Assembly (NCBI GenBank): GCA_014867205.1
Contig: WGUO01000020.1
Location: 7,143-71,142, forward strand
Length of the DNA: 64,000 nt
DNA from: Muribaculaceae bacterium
GTDB lineage: Bacteria; Bacteroidota; Bacteroidia; Bacteroidales; Muribaculaceae
Direction: 5' to 3'
The position numbers and the translations under genes are program-made. The notes beneath the pieces are model-generated. The model worked only from the letters and a program-made list of their open reading frames with translations. It was not told the origin of the DNA and did not search any database. This document shows, in pieces, positions 44,771 to 52,442 of the stretch (position 1 is its first letter; every line of letters starts with the position of its first letter).

Positions 44771-45616
44771 ATGGAATGGTTAGACGCCCTGATTCTGGGC
44801 ATTGTGCAGGGACTTACGGAGTATCTCCCTGTCAGTTCAAGCGGACATCTCGAGATTTTTAAGAATATACTGGGAGTGGACCTTCCCGAGGACGAGAACC
44901 TTCAGTTCAGCGTCATGGTGCATGCTGCCACGGTGCTTTCGACAATCGTGGTGCTCTGGCCCATGTTCTCGCGGCTCTGCAGGAGATTCTTCACCTTCAG
45001 GCGCGGCCGCGACTTCGACTATGTGTGCAAGATATTGATATCGTGCATACCGGTCGGTATTGTGGGTGTGTTCTTCAAGAGTCAGGTGGAGGCGGTGTTC
45101 GGCTCCGGGCTGACGGTAGTCGGCGTCTGCCTGTGCGTTACGGCGGCGCTGCTGGTGTTCGCGTGGCTGTCGGACCTGCGCATGGCCCGTAAGGCCGGTG
45201 GGGCAGGCGATGCCGCCCTGGTGTCAGCCTCTCGCGGACGCGACATCAGTTGGTGGGACGCCATGATCATAGGTCTCGCGCAGGCGATAGCTGTGCTGCC
45301 CGGCCTGAGCCGCTCGGGCACAACCATCGCCACGGGCATCATGCTCGGCGACAAGCGCAGCGAGGTGGCCCAGTTCTCCTTCCTGATGGTGATCCTTCCC
45401 ATCCTGGGCGAGTGTCTGCTCGACGTCAAGGACATGGTGGCCTCGGGCAATCCGGGCGGCGACACCGGGCTCGCGGCTCTTGCCATCGGATTCGTATCGG
45501 CATTTCTGGTGGGCTGCGCGGCCTGCAAGTGGATGATAGAACTTGTCAAGAAGGGCAAGCTCGTCTGGTTCGCGGTGTACTGCGTAGTGATGGGCGTACT
45601 CTGCATTATATGGTAA
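44771..45616 (+). CDS. uppP: Undecaprenyl-diphosphate phosphatase
   Basis: About 281 residues from the ATG at 44771 (MEWLDALILGIVQGLTEYLP). Recycles undecaprenyl pyrophosphate for peptidoglycan and polysaccharide synthesis; overproduction gives bacitracin resistance. Catalytic motifs GLTEYLPVSSSGHL and ALPGLSRSG-type VLPGLSRSGTTI. About eight membrane helices. Operon with ftsX, DUF3098 and truB. Confidence 0.95.
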   Translation: MEWLDALILGIVQGLTEYLPVSSSGHLEIFKNILGVDLPEDENLQFSVMVHAATVLSTIVVLWPMFSRLCRRFFTFRRGRDFDYVCKILISCIPVGIVGVFFKSQVEAVFGSGLTVVGVCLCVTAALLVFAWLSDLRMARKAGGAGDAALVSASRGRDISWWDAMIIGLAQAIAVLPGLSRSGTTIATGIMLGDKRSEVAQFSFLMVILPILGECLLDVKDMVASGNPGGDTGLAALAIGFVSAFLVGCAACKWMIELVKKGKLVWFAVYCVVMGVLCIIW

Positions 45617-45617
45617 T

Positions 45618-46325
45618 ATGGATTTCATCACAGGAGAGGTTATCGGCATTGACAAGCCGCTGAAGTGGACGTCGTTTGACGCCGTGAAGCGTATCCGTGG
45701 TGCCATACAGCGCCGCATGGGCGTGCGGAAGTTTAAGGTCGGCCACGCCGGCACGCTCGATCCGCTCGCCACCGGGGTGCTGATAATATGCACCGGGCGG
45801 GCCACCCGCCGCATCTCCGAGCTTCAGGAGGGCATGAAGGAATATGTCGCGGAGATCACGCTCGGCGCGACTACTCCGAGTTTCGACCTCGAGACCGAGA
45901 TCGACGCCATATATCCCTACGGGCATGTCACCCGCGAGCTTGTCGAGCAGACGCTGCCCCGCTTCACCGGGAGGGTGATGCAGGCGCCTCCGGTATTCTC
46001 GGCCGTAAAGATTGACGGTAAGCGCGCCTATTCGTTTGCCCGCAAGGGCAAGGAGGTCGAGCTCAAGCCTAAGGAACTCGAGATACGCGAGCTCGAGGTC
46101 ATAGACTTCGCCGCTCCGGTGCTGACCGTGCGGGTGCTCTGCTCAAAAGGCACATATATCCGTGCGCTGGCCCGCGACCTGGGCGAGGCGCTCGGCACAG
46201 GAGCGCATCTCTCTGCACTGCGCCGCACACGCGTCGGCGATGTCACGGTTGACAAGTGCTGGACGCTTGACGAGGCACTCGAGCATATAGCCAACGATGA
46301 ACTAACCTTCCCCTCGGCCGACTGA
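45618..46325 (+). CDS. truB: tRNA pseudouridine-55 synthase
   Basis: 235 residues. Catalytic aspartate in HAGTLDPLATGVL; further motifs YVAEITLGATTPSFD, PPVFSAVKIDGKRAYSFAR and SKGTYIRALARDLG. Converts U55 of all tRNAs in the T loop to pseudouridine. It begins one base after the uppP stop, hence coupled translation. Confidence 0.95.
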   Translation: MDFITGEVIGIDKPLKWTSFDAVKRIRGAIQRRMGVRKFKVGHAGTLDPLATGVLIICTGRATRRISELQEGMKEYVAEITLGATTPSFDLETEIDAIYPYGHVTRELVEQTLPRFTGRVMQAPPVFSAVKIDGKRAYSFARKGKEVELKPKELEIRELEVIDFAAPVLTVRVLCSKGTYIRALARDLGEALGTGAHLSALRRTRVGDVTVDKCWTLDEALEHIANDELTFPSAD

Positions 46326-46350
46326 GGCCGCCGGAAACAGATAAGAACTG

Positions 46351-46376
46351 TCCCGGCGCCTGACTGAGCGCCGGGA
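46351..46376. terminator. Hairpin between truB and queA
   Basis: 9-bp GC-rich stem (46351-46359 / 46368-46376), loop of 8 bases. No T-run on the plus strand, so it may modulate rather than end transcription. Confidence 0.45.
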
Positions 46377-46400
46377 GAATGTAACAAAACAAAATTAAAC

Positions 46401-47453
46401 ATGAAACTGTCTCAATTCAAATTTAAACTTCCCGAGGAACTGATAGCGCAGTATCCGTCAGAGAACCGCGACGAATGCCGTCTGATGGTCGTCAACACCA
46501 GGACGGGCGAGATAAGTCATCACATTTTCAAGGATATCATAAATTTCTTTGACGAGGGCGACGTGCTGGTGTTCAACGACACCAAGGTTTTCCCGGCCCG
46601 TCTTTTCGGCAACAAGGAGAAGACAGGGGCACAGATAGAGGTATTCCTGCTGCGCGAGCTCAATGCCGAGCATAAGCTCTGGGATGTGCTTGTCGAGCCG
46701 GCGCGTAAGATCCGCATAGGCAACAAACTCTATTTCGGCGAGGATGACTCGATGGTGGCCGAGGTAATCGACAACACTACATCTCGCGGGCGTACGCTCC
46801 GTTTCCTTTATGATGGCCCTCACGATGAGTTCAAGGAAGCCCTCTACGCGCTGGGCGAGACTCCGCTGCCCGAATACATCACCCGCAAGGTCGAGCCGGA
46901 GGATGCGGCTGCGTACCAGTGCATCTATGCCGAGAAGGAGGGTGCCGTGATGGCTCCTGCCGCGGGTATCCATTTCAGCCGCGAGCTTATGAAGCGTCTC
47001 GAGATCAAGGGCGTTGAGCGCGGTTTCCTGACGCTGCACTCGGGCCGCGGCAACTACAAGGAGATTGACGTGGAGGATCTGACTAAGCACCGCATGGACT
47101 CCGAGGAGATGTTTGTTGACGACACGCTGGTCGAGACAGTCAACAAGGCCAAGGATGACGGCAAGCATGTGTGCGCCGTAGGCACGTCTGTGATGCGCGC
47201 GCTCGCAAGCGCGGTCTGCATGAACGGCCACCTCATGACCTACGAGGGCTGGACCAACAAGTTCATCTTCCCGCCCTACGACTTCACGGTCTGTGACGCC
47301 ATGGTGTCGAACTTTCACCTGCCATACAGCACGATGCTGATGATGGTGGCGGCGTTCGGTGGCTATGACATCGTGATGAAGGCATACGACGAGGCTGTCA
47401 AGGAGAAGTATGGCTTCGGCGCATACGGTGATGCCATGCTCGTGTTGAAGTAA
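46401..47453 (+). CDS. queA: tRNA ribosyltransferase-isomerase QueA
   Basis: 350 residues. Transfers the ribosyl part of SAM to preQ1 in tRNA to give epoxyqueuosine. Motifs [59 protein letters not shown] and [10 protein letters not shown]. Follows truB after 75 bases; same strand. Closed by a strong terminator. Confidence 0.96.
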   Translation: MKLSQFKFKLPEELIAQYPSENRDECRLMVVNTRTGEISHHIFKDIINFFDEGDVLVFNDTKVFPARLFGNKEKTGAQIEVFLLRELNAEHKLWDVLVEPARKIRIGNKLYFGEDDSMVAEVIDNTTSRGRTLRFLYDGPHDEFKEALYALGETPLPEYITRKVEPEDAAAYQCIYAEKEGAVMAPAAGIHFSRELMKRLEIKGVERGFLTLHSGRGNYKEIDVEDLTKHRMDSEEMFVDDTLVETVNKAKDDGKHVCAVGTSVMRALASAVCMNGHLMTYEGWTNKFIFPPYDFTVCDAMVSNFHLPYSTMLMMVAAFGGYDIVMKAYDEAVKEKYGFGAYGDAMLVLK

Positions 47454-47492
47454 GACGTTACTTCTCGCGAGATAGGTTTACTGCCGATAGCA

Positions 47493-47534
47493 AATCGGAG
47501 ACCGGCCCTGCGGGTCGGGTCTCCGATTTTTTTA
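47493..47534. terminator. Bidirectional terminator after queA
   Basis: Long stem (AATCGGAGACC / GGTCTCCGATT with an inner GCCC/GGGT part) followed by TTTTTTT on the plus strand; lies between convergent queA and the DUF4492 gene. Confidence 0.85.
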
Positions 47535-47828
47535 CCTGTTGTTGATGAGGTTTGTGCGGACGGCCTGGGCGCGGTCCTCGTCGGTCGTGTAGTCACGCTC
47601 GAGGATGTCGGGGAAGAAAAAGAGCCTGAACACAAGGAAGAGCAGGGCCAGCTTTATGAGTATTATGGCCCAGAGATAGCGGCCGATTGTCATCGACCTG
47701 AACCCGTCGGCATAGAACCGCCATATCCTGACCCCTAATGAGGGTCGGGCATCAATCCATCCGGCTCCAGCCTCGGCCTCAATAATATCTCCTGCCTCGT
47801 CAGGCACTCTTTCCCTGTTTTTGTCCAT
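47532..47828 (-). CDS. DUF4492 small membrane protein
   Basis: About 98 residues from the ATG at 47828 (MDKNRERVPDEAG). Acidic N-terminus, then RIWRFYADGFRSMTIGRYLW (the family signature) and one membrane helix (IILIKLALLFLVFRLFFF), then a short tail. In other Bacteroidales such genes sit beside cytochrome bd oxidase genes; here it stands alone. Function unknown. Confidence 0.8.
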   Translation of the reverse strand: MDKNRERVPDEAGDIIEAEAGAGWIDARPSLGVRIWRFYADGFRSMTIGRYLWAIILIKLALLFLVFRLFFFPDILERDYTTDEDRAQAVRTNLINNR

Positions 47829-47852
47829 GATTGCAAATCTACTAAAAAGCAA

Positions 47853-48174
47853 GTTTCCATAAAAATCTTAAATCAAATTTTAAGATTTTTTTAGTCTAAA
47901 AGGTGTGTTTTTGGGTAAAAATGTGTTGTATAACATAAAAATCGAACAAAATATTTGGCGAGAAGTAAAAAAGTGTTTAACTTTGCCCCCGAACTAAAAT
48001 TTGTAAACCAGTTTTATTAACCTTCGGATATTACAACGCACACGATTCCCGTTGATGAAATTCAGCAAACGAATCGGACCGCTCCGGGTCTGACGGAACA
48101 CACAGTAAACACACAGAAGCCTGGCTCGGGGTTAAGCGGCAGGTGCATGCGGTATCCATAAAAAATCAGAAAAA
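47853..48174 (+). promoter_or_regulatory. Promoter and long leader of a beta-barrel gene
   Basis: TTTG 47954-47957, 20-base spacer, TAACTTTGC 47978-47986, an exact consensus. The transcript has a leader of about 180 bases, mostly unstructured apart from a small CGGACCGCTCCGG hairpin (48076-48088). No gene seen in this 322-base gap. Confidence 0.7.
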
Positions 48175-48744
48175 ATGAAGAAAATTCTTACACTCGCAGT
48201 GATTGCTATGGCATCGGTATTCGGTGCAAACGCAGGTGACGGCTACATCGGTGGTTCAATCGGCTTCATGCACAACGAGGAGAAAGGCAAGGCTCAGACC
48301 AACGAGTTCAACATTCTCCCCGAGATTGGCTACAACTTCAACAGCCAGTGGGCCATCGGTACAACCATCGGATACGACTACACGCACTGGTGTGGCACTG
48401 AAACATCGCTTCACATGTTTGAGTTCAACCCCTATGCACGTTTCTCCTACTTCCGTTCGAGCAACAACCTTGTTCAGCTCTTCGTTGACGGTGGTGCAGG
48501 TATCGGGGTTGGCTCATACGACTATGGTGACAACAGAGACAGCAGCACAGCAGTTACATGGAATGTTGGTTTCCGTCCCGGTGTCGCATTCAACATCACT
48601 GACAGTTTCTCGGTTGTGGCACATGTAGGTTTCCTCGGTTACAAGGGTGCCAACCATCCGGCTTTCGAGGGGGGCAAGCCCCGTCAGGGTGGTGTCATGT
48701 TCGATACCCGCGACCTGACTCTCGGCTTCTACTTCAACTTCTAA
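48175..48744 (+). CDS. Outer-membrane beta-barrel (porin-like) protein
   Basis: 189 residues. Signal peptide MKKILTLAVIAMASVFGANA. Mature part of about eight strands with alternating residues (YIGGSIGFMHN; WAIGTTIGYDYTHW; FSVVAHVGFLGYKG) ending in FYFNF, an aromatic C-terminus for the Bam machinery. Resembles the OmpA/OmpW-like small barrels of Bacteroidales. Well expressed, judging by promoter and long leader. Function unknown. Confidence 0.82.
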   Translation: MKKILTLAVIAMASVFGANAGDGYIGGSIGFMHNEEKGKAQTNEFNILPEIGYNFNSQWAIGTTIGYDYTHWCGTETSLHMFEFNPYARFSYFRSSNNLVQLFVDGGAGIGVGSYDYGDNRDSSTAVTWNVGFRPGVAFNITDSFSVVAHVGFLGYKGANHPAFEGGKPRQGGVMFDTRDLTLGFYFNF

Positions 48745-48836
48745 GAAGAGACGGGAATGAACGTTCCGCCTCTGTGCGGAACCATAGACAAGACAATATC
48801 CGTATCGCTTGACGCGATACCAGCATAATACAGAAC

Positions 48837-48873
48837 AGAGAGGAGCAAGCCCAGCGGCTTGCTCCTCTCTCTG
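48837..48873 (+). terminator. Terminator after the beta-barrel gene
   Basis: 15-bp stem (48837-48851 / 48856-48870), CAGC loop; TCTGTT after it. Strong hairpin, 92 bases past the stop. Confidence 0.75.
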
Positions 48874-48943
48874 TTATGCGTTTGTCTCAATTCGTAGTCA
48901 ATGGTTCCCGACCGGGCCTCAGCGGCCTATGATTATCTTGTAG

Positions 48944-49300
48944 GTCACTGCGCCGCGCCGCCGCCGACTGTCATCCTCTCCACACCATTCGGAGTGGTTG
49001 ACTATCCCAACATCGGCACGCGTAGTCTGGGATATGGGTGAGTCGCCCCTCTCCAACGAGTACAAGGCGACAGTCGGCTCCGGCGTACGCGGCATTGTTG
49101 ACTCAGCCATCCGCATCAGCGTGACGCCGGGAACAATCCGTGTGGCAGGAGCCGCAGGCATGCCCGTTGAGGTGTACACTCTCTCCGGCATTAGAGTAGC
49201 CGGAGTAGCCTCCGCTTCAGAGTCGATAGACTTCAGCGTAGGCGACGGCATCTATATAGTCCGCGCCCCCTGCAAGTCCGTCAAAGTCAAAGTCGACTGA
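48944..49300 (+). pseudogene. Remnant of a secreted protein C-terminus
   Basis: Open from 48944 to TGA at 49298-49300. The last ~65 residues read as a beta-sandwich sorting-type tail (RVAGAAGMPVEVYTLSGIRV, IDFSVGDGIYIVRAP), a pattern at the C-termini of large secreted Bacteroidetes proteins. There is no proper start codon, signal peptide or promoter. The first ~40 residues (Arg- and Ser-rich) look degenerate. Hence the 3' end of a once longer gene. Confidence 0.6.
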
Positions 49301-49402
49301 CAACGCCCAAGCGACAGAGTCCAATTACTCCAATCTAATCAGCATAGACTGACAGCATTCGGCAGAGAGCCGGTCAGCATAGACTGATTAACAAGCAATA
49401 AA

Positions 49403-49444
49403 AAATCCACCCGGCAGAATCACAGCATTCCGCCGGGTGGATTT
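49403..49444. terminator. Terminator-like hairpin downstream of the remnant
   Basis: 13-bp stem with A-rich left and T-rich right flank (AAAAATCC / GGATTTCG), 16-base loop. Confidence 0.65.
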
Positions 49445-49515
49445 CGTACATATCTGACCGCAGAACCAAGATGCCCCCCTTAAGAGTGAATGTGTCTTAG
49501 ATATTTACCTGTGCG

Positions 49516-49646
49516 GAGGTCTGGAAGACCTCGACGGTGAGTAACCGGGGACACGAATCCGGAAAATGCCGCAGTTCCGCTGCGAAAGCATTTTCCCGGT
49601 TCGTGTCCCCGGTAGCCAATAAAAAGAAGGTGTCTGGCAAGACACC
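49516..49646. repeat. Three-hairpin structured element
   Basis: Hairpin 1: GAGGTCT-GGA-AGACCTC at 49516-49532. Hairpin 2: a 70-base structure 49544-49613 with stems of 14, 4, 7 and 5 bp and small bulges. Hairpin 3: GGTGTCT-GGCA-AGACACC at 49629-49646. Hairpins 1 and 3 have similar loops and tops (TCTGG..AGAC). Possibly a mobile repeat or structured RNA. Confidence 0.6.
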
Positions 49647-49756
49647 CCGTTACATTTCAGTTGGCTTCGCGTATTTTTATTTGATTGTGGGGGAGGAAAT
49701 AGGCAACATATATCAAAAAATTGTTGTAAATTTGTAGACTGCAAATTAAAAGACAT

Positions 49757-49915
49757 ATGGCACGACCAATTAAAGAAACCCCTGAGCTTAAGGGGAAAGA
49801 TGCCGTTCGATTTGAGACACTCATATCGAACCCCAAGCCAGTGTCTAATGAGGAAAGAGAACGTGCTCGCAAGGCTTACGAAGTTATAAAATCCATAAGT
49901 AATTTCCAATGGTAA
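49757..49915 (+). CDS. Small antitoxin-like protein upstream of a GNAT gene
   Basis: 52 residues (MARPIKETPELKGKDAVRF start; ERARKAYEVIKSISNFQW end), very short. Translation ends one base before the GNAT ATG. The arrangement resembles small antitoxins paired with GNAT acetyltransferase toxins (TacA/TacT-like logic), though no ribbon-helix-helix is plain. Probably acts to neutralise or autoregulate with its partner (inference). Confidence 0.62.
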   Translation: MARPIKETPELKGKDAVRFETLISNPKPVSNEERERARKAYEVIKSISNFQW

Positions 49916-49916
49916 T

Positions 49917-50450
49917 ATGGATTTCAGTAAACTAAGGCAGTTCCAATTAACATCAGACACTGATATTAAACCATTCAAATGTGCCGACAACGATTTGAAT
50001 GAATTCCTTTTTGAGGATGCAAAGTATTTTCAGAAAGAACTTATGACTGTAACTTATTTGCTCGAATATATGGAGCAGAATAAGACTGCGGCGTATTTTA
50101 GTTTGCTTGCAGATAAAATTACATTCAATCCAGATGAAAAGGGAATATGGAATAAACTTAATCGCAATATTCCCAATCCTAAACGTAGAAGGAGTTATCC
50201 GGCCGTTAAAGTTGGTTGACTTGCCGTTAGCGAGGAATTTGCCGGAAGTGGACTTGGTACTTTCATACTTGATAATATCAAGTATGCATTTGCTCATGTT
50301 AAGAGATTAGGCTGTCGTTTTGTGACAGTTGACGCTCTTAACACAGCCGTCACCTTTTATGAAAAGAATGGCTTTCAATTCTTCACTGAACAGGATAAAG
50401 ATGATGATACCCGACTAATGTTTTTTGACCTCAAAAACTTCATTAGTTAA
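49917..50450 (+). pseudogene. GNAT acetyltransferase with internal TGA
   Basis: Read as two parts in the same frame: codons 1-100 (MDFSKLRQFQLTSDTDIKPF start), TGA at 50217-50219 as codon 101, then codons 102-177 to TAA at 50448. Across the TGA the family sequence reads VKVG-[R]-LAVSEEFAGSGLGTFIL, the acetyl-CoA loop, where Arg (CGA) is expected; one C-to-T change explains it. The second half ends normally (FYEKNGFQFF, the conserved C-terminal strand). The enzyme would lose its acetyl-CoA site, unless TGA is read through. Partner of the small upstream gene. Confidence 0.75.
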
Positions 50451-50489
50451 CCCGAGATGATCCAGTCATAGAGCCTAAAATTACGTTAT

Positions 50490-50804
50490 TCAATGTACTG
50501 CGGCGATGCTGCGGATGCGGGCAAGGCGGGTCATGAAAGAGGTATCGGATTTTGCAATCTGCATGTCGTAAGCACTTTGCAGATTCAGGAATAACTCAGC
50601 CTCGATACCTAAAGCGGCCTCCAGGAGGAGTGCGAATTCGGTATTGACTGACCGTTTGCCATTGATAATCTCATTAAGCAGCGAAGGAGAGACACCGATT
50701 TGTCTTGCAAGACTTGCCTGCGAAAGATTACGTGCCTCTAACTCATCGCGGATAAGTTCACCGGGATGAGTCGGTTCAAAAGGAGTAAGATTATTAGCGA
50801 TCAT
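50490..50804 (-). CDS. HigA-type antitoxin (HTH), orphan
   Basis: 104 residues. FEPTHPGELIRDELEARNLSQ then a helix-turn-helix (ASLARQIGVSPSLLNEIINGKRSVN), typical of the HigA/VapI family. HigB would normally precede it, but the 120 bases to xerD cannot hold that gene, so it is an orphan. May repress itself from the palindrome at 50849-50884. Confidence 0.85.
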   Translation of the reverse strand: MIANNLTPFEPTHPGELIRDELEARNLSQASLARQIGVSPSLLNEIINGKRSVNTEFALLLEAALGIEAELFLNLQSAYDMQIAKSDTSFMTRLARIRSIAAVH

Positions 50805-50848
50805 TGACGGATCTATATTGGAATGTTAAGTCTTCATTGTTTAATTCA

Positions 50849-50884
50849 TTTCCGATTTGTTGCAAATTTACAACAAATCGGAAA
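50849..50884 (-). promoter_or_regulatory. Operator-like palindrome overlapping the higA -7 box
   Basis: Perfect 14-bp arms (50849-50862 / 50871-50884) around 8 bases. On the minus strand TAAATTTGC, a -7 box, spans the centre, so a repressor here blocks the promoter. Position is 45 bases before the higA ATG. Confidence 0.65.
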
Positions 50885-50924
50885 CAAAACTTAGTTCGTC
50901 GTATTTTGAGCCATGTCGGGTCCA

Positions 50925-51833
50925 TTACTTGCGGAAGTGGGGGTGGTGCTCGAGGAGTTCGGAGCGGAGGCGGGTGCGGTCGAGGTGAAGGTAGATCTCG
51001 GTGGTGGCTATCGATTCGTGACCAAGCATCTCCTGGATGGCCTGCAGGTTCGCACCCCCCTCGAGCAGGTGCGTGGCAAACGAATGGCGCAACGTATGCG
51101 GTGACACCTTCTTGGTGATTCCTGCCGCAGCCGCAAGGTCACGGATTATATAAAACACCATGACGCGCGTCAACGGCGCCCCGCGCCGGTTCAGAAACAG
51201 GATGTCCTCTCCCTCGCGCTTTATCGGTCCAGCATTGCGTATAGGCAGGTATTCACCTATAAGTTCAATCGCCACCGGCGAGAGCGGCACAATGCGCTGC
51301 TTGTCTCCTTTGCCCTCGACCAGCATGTAGCCGTCATCAAGCGACAGCCGCGAGATACGCAGATCCACCAGTTCAGAGACACGAAGGCCACTGCCGTAAA
51401 GTGTCTCGATTATGGCGTGGTTGCGCGGAGTCTCCGCCTTGTCGGCCGGCAGTGCCTGAATCATCGCGTCAATCTCCTCGACGCTCAGCACGTCGGGCAG
51501 CGTGCGACCGAGCCTCGGCGACTCGATGAGTTCCGAGGGTTCAGCCTCGATATATCCCTCCATGCGCATGAACCTGAAGAAACTGCGGATTCCGGCTATC
51601 AGCCGTGCCTGCGAGCGGGCCGATATACCCATGTCGTGAAGTTCGCAGAGCAGGGTCAGGATATCGTCATGGCCGATGCGGTCAAGACTCAGCCCGTGTT
51701 GCGACGCGAAAGCAAGCAGATGCCCCACATCTACCAGATAACTCTTCGCGGTCAGTCGTGAGAGCCCACGCTCCAGTACGAGGTGACGCGAAAAATCAAC
51801 GGCGATTTCAGAAGGGTCCTTTAGCGGGCGCAT
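50925..51833 (-). CDS. xerD: Tyrosine recombinase XerD/XerC
   Basis: 302 residues. N-terminal SAM-like core-binding domain; catalytic domain with R151 (YGSGLRVSEL), K175, H246 and R249 (HTLRHSFATHLL), H272 (LGHESI) and Y281 (EIYLHL). Resolves chromosome dimers at dif. The position beside a non-mobile region and lack of other integrase features support the housekeeping enzyme rather than an element integrase. Confidence 0.92.
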   Translation of the reverse strand: MRPLKDPSEIAVDFSRHLVLERGLSRLTAKSYLVDVGHLLAFASQHGLSLDRIGHDDILTLLCELHDMGISARSQARLIAGIRSFFRFMRMEGYIEAEPSELIESPRLGRTLPDVLSVEEIDAMIQALPADKAETPRNHAIIETLYGSGLRVSELVDLRISRLSLDDGYMLVEGKGDKQRIVPLSPVAIELIGEYLPIRNAGPIKREGEDILFLNRRGAPLTRVMVFYIIRDLAAAAGITKKVSPHTLRHSFATHLLEGGANLQAIQEMLGHESIATTEIYLHLDRTRLRSELLEHHPHFRK

Positions 51834-51884
51834 AGGCGGGAAGCGTGACTGTCGAATGACCTGAATTGAGAGATTAAAAAGAAT

Positions 51885-52442
51885 TTACAGCCTGATGGAA
51901 TAGGCAACCTTCTGCATACCGGGACGGGATATGATGATGGCGTTGTCGCGGCCGAAAAGCATCAGTCCCTCGTCGAGCGTCTCAAAGAGCTCGTCAATCC
52001 AGCCTGGCGGCAGTTTCCGAAGGGCGAGTATGGATCCCGGCCTTGTGAGTGTGTGCTTCAGGACATCGAGTGGCACGTAATCCGAGTTTGAGCCAATCAG
52101 CGTGCAATCCGGGATTTCCGACATGGCGGTGCTGATATGCATCCGGCTGTCGGCGGCAAGCAGCGCGACGCGGAATGTATTGACCGAATGTTGCGGAATG
52201 AACGCGCTTCTGACACCCAGCCGTGCGGCCAGCCTGAGCAGGATTCGCGCCTCGCGCCGGTTGCGGCGCGACTCCCCGCGCTCCACCGCGTTGTCAATAT
52301 CCTCGTATCCGTAATAGGCATAAGGGACTTTCGGCTTCAGCACGTTGCAGACCAGTGAATATGCAAAAGGGGAGTGGACGCCATACCCTCGGGTATGGCG
52401 CCATCTCTTATAGGATTCCGTGAGTCCGGAAAACATGGTCAC
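51885..52442 (-). CDS. SAM methyltransferase-like protein, degenerate
   Basis: 185 residues. The start (YKRWRHTRGYGVHSPFAYSL) matches Bacteroidetes class I methyltransferases that begin with a GVHSPF motif. The later part (ILLRLAARLGVRSAFIPQHS) lacks the glycine-rich E/DxGxGxG SAM loop. Thus it may be a non-catalytic relative. It ends 51 bases before xerD, and its start overlaps the stop of the YfhO gene by 4 bases (ATGA), so they form an operon. Confidence 0.6.
   Translation of the reverse strand: MTMFSGLTESYKRWRHTRGYGVHSPFAYSLVCNVLKPKVPYAYYGYEDIDNAVERGESRRNRREARILLRLAARLGVRSAFIPQHSVNTFRVALLAADSRMHISTAMSEIPDCTLIGSNSDYVPLDVLKHTLTRPGSILALRKLPPGWIDELFETLDEGLMLFGRDNAIIISRPGMQKVAYSIRL

Larger units (their letters stand above)
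49301..49756. other. Gene-free stretch with hairpins and direct repeats
   Basis: No supported gene. Contains two TCAGCATAGACTGA copies (49339-49352, 49374-49387), a 13-bp terminator stem (49403-49415 / 49432-49444), three further hairpins at 49516-49646 listed separately, and a TAAATTTG -7-like box at 49727-49734 for the small gene at 49757. Confidence 0.7.

Noticed and set aside
49339..49387. CRISPR-like repeat pair
   Set aside because: Only two 14-base copies, no further units, no cas genes.
49505..49990. Minus-strand frame across the hairpins and the small antitoxin-like gene
   Set aside because: Overlaps structured DNA and two plus-strand genes; no motif.
50925..51833. Integrase of an integrative element
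   Set aside because: Residues and length match XerC/XerD housekeeping enzymes, and no element genes or att repeats were seen.
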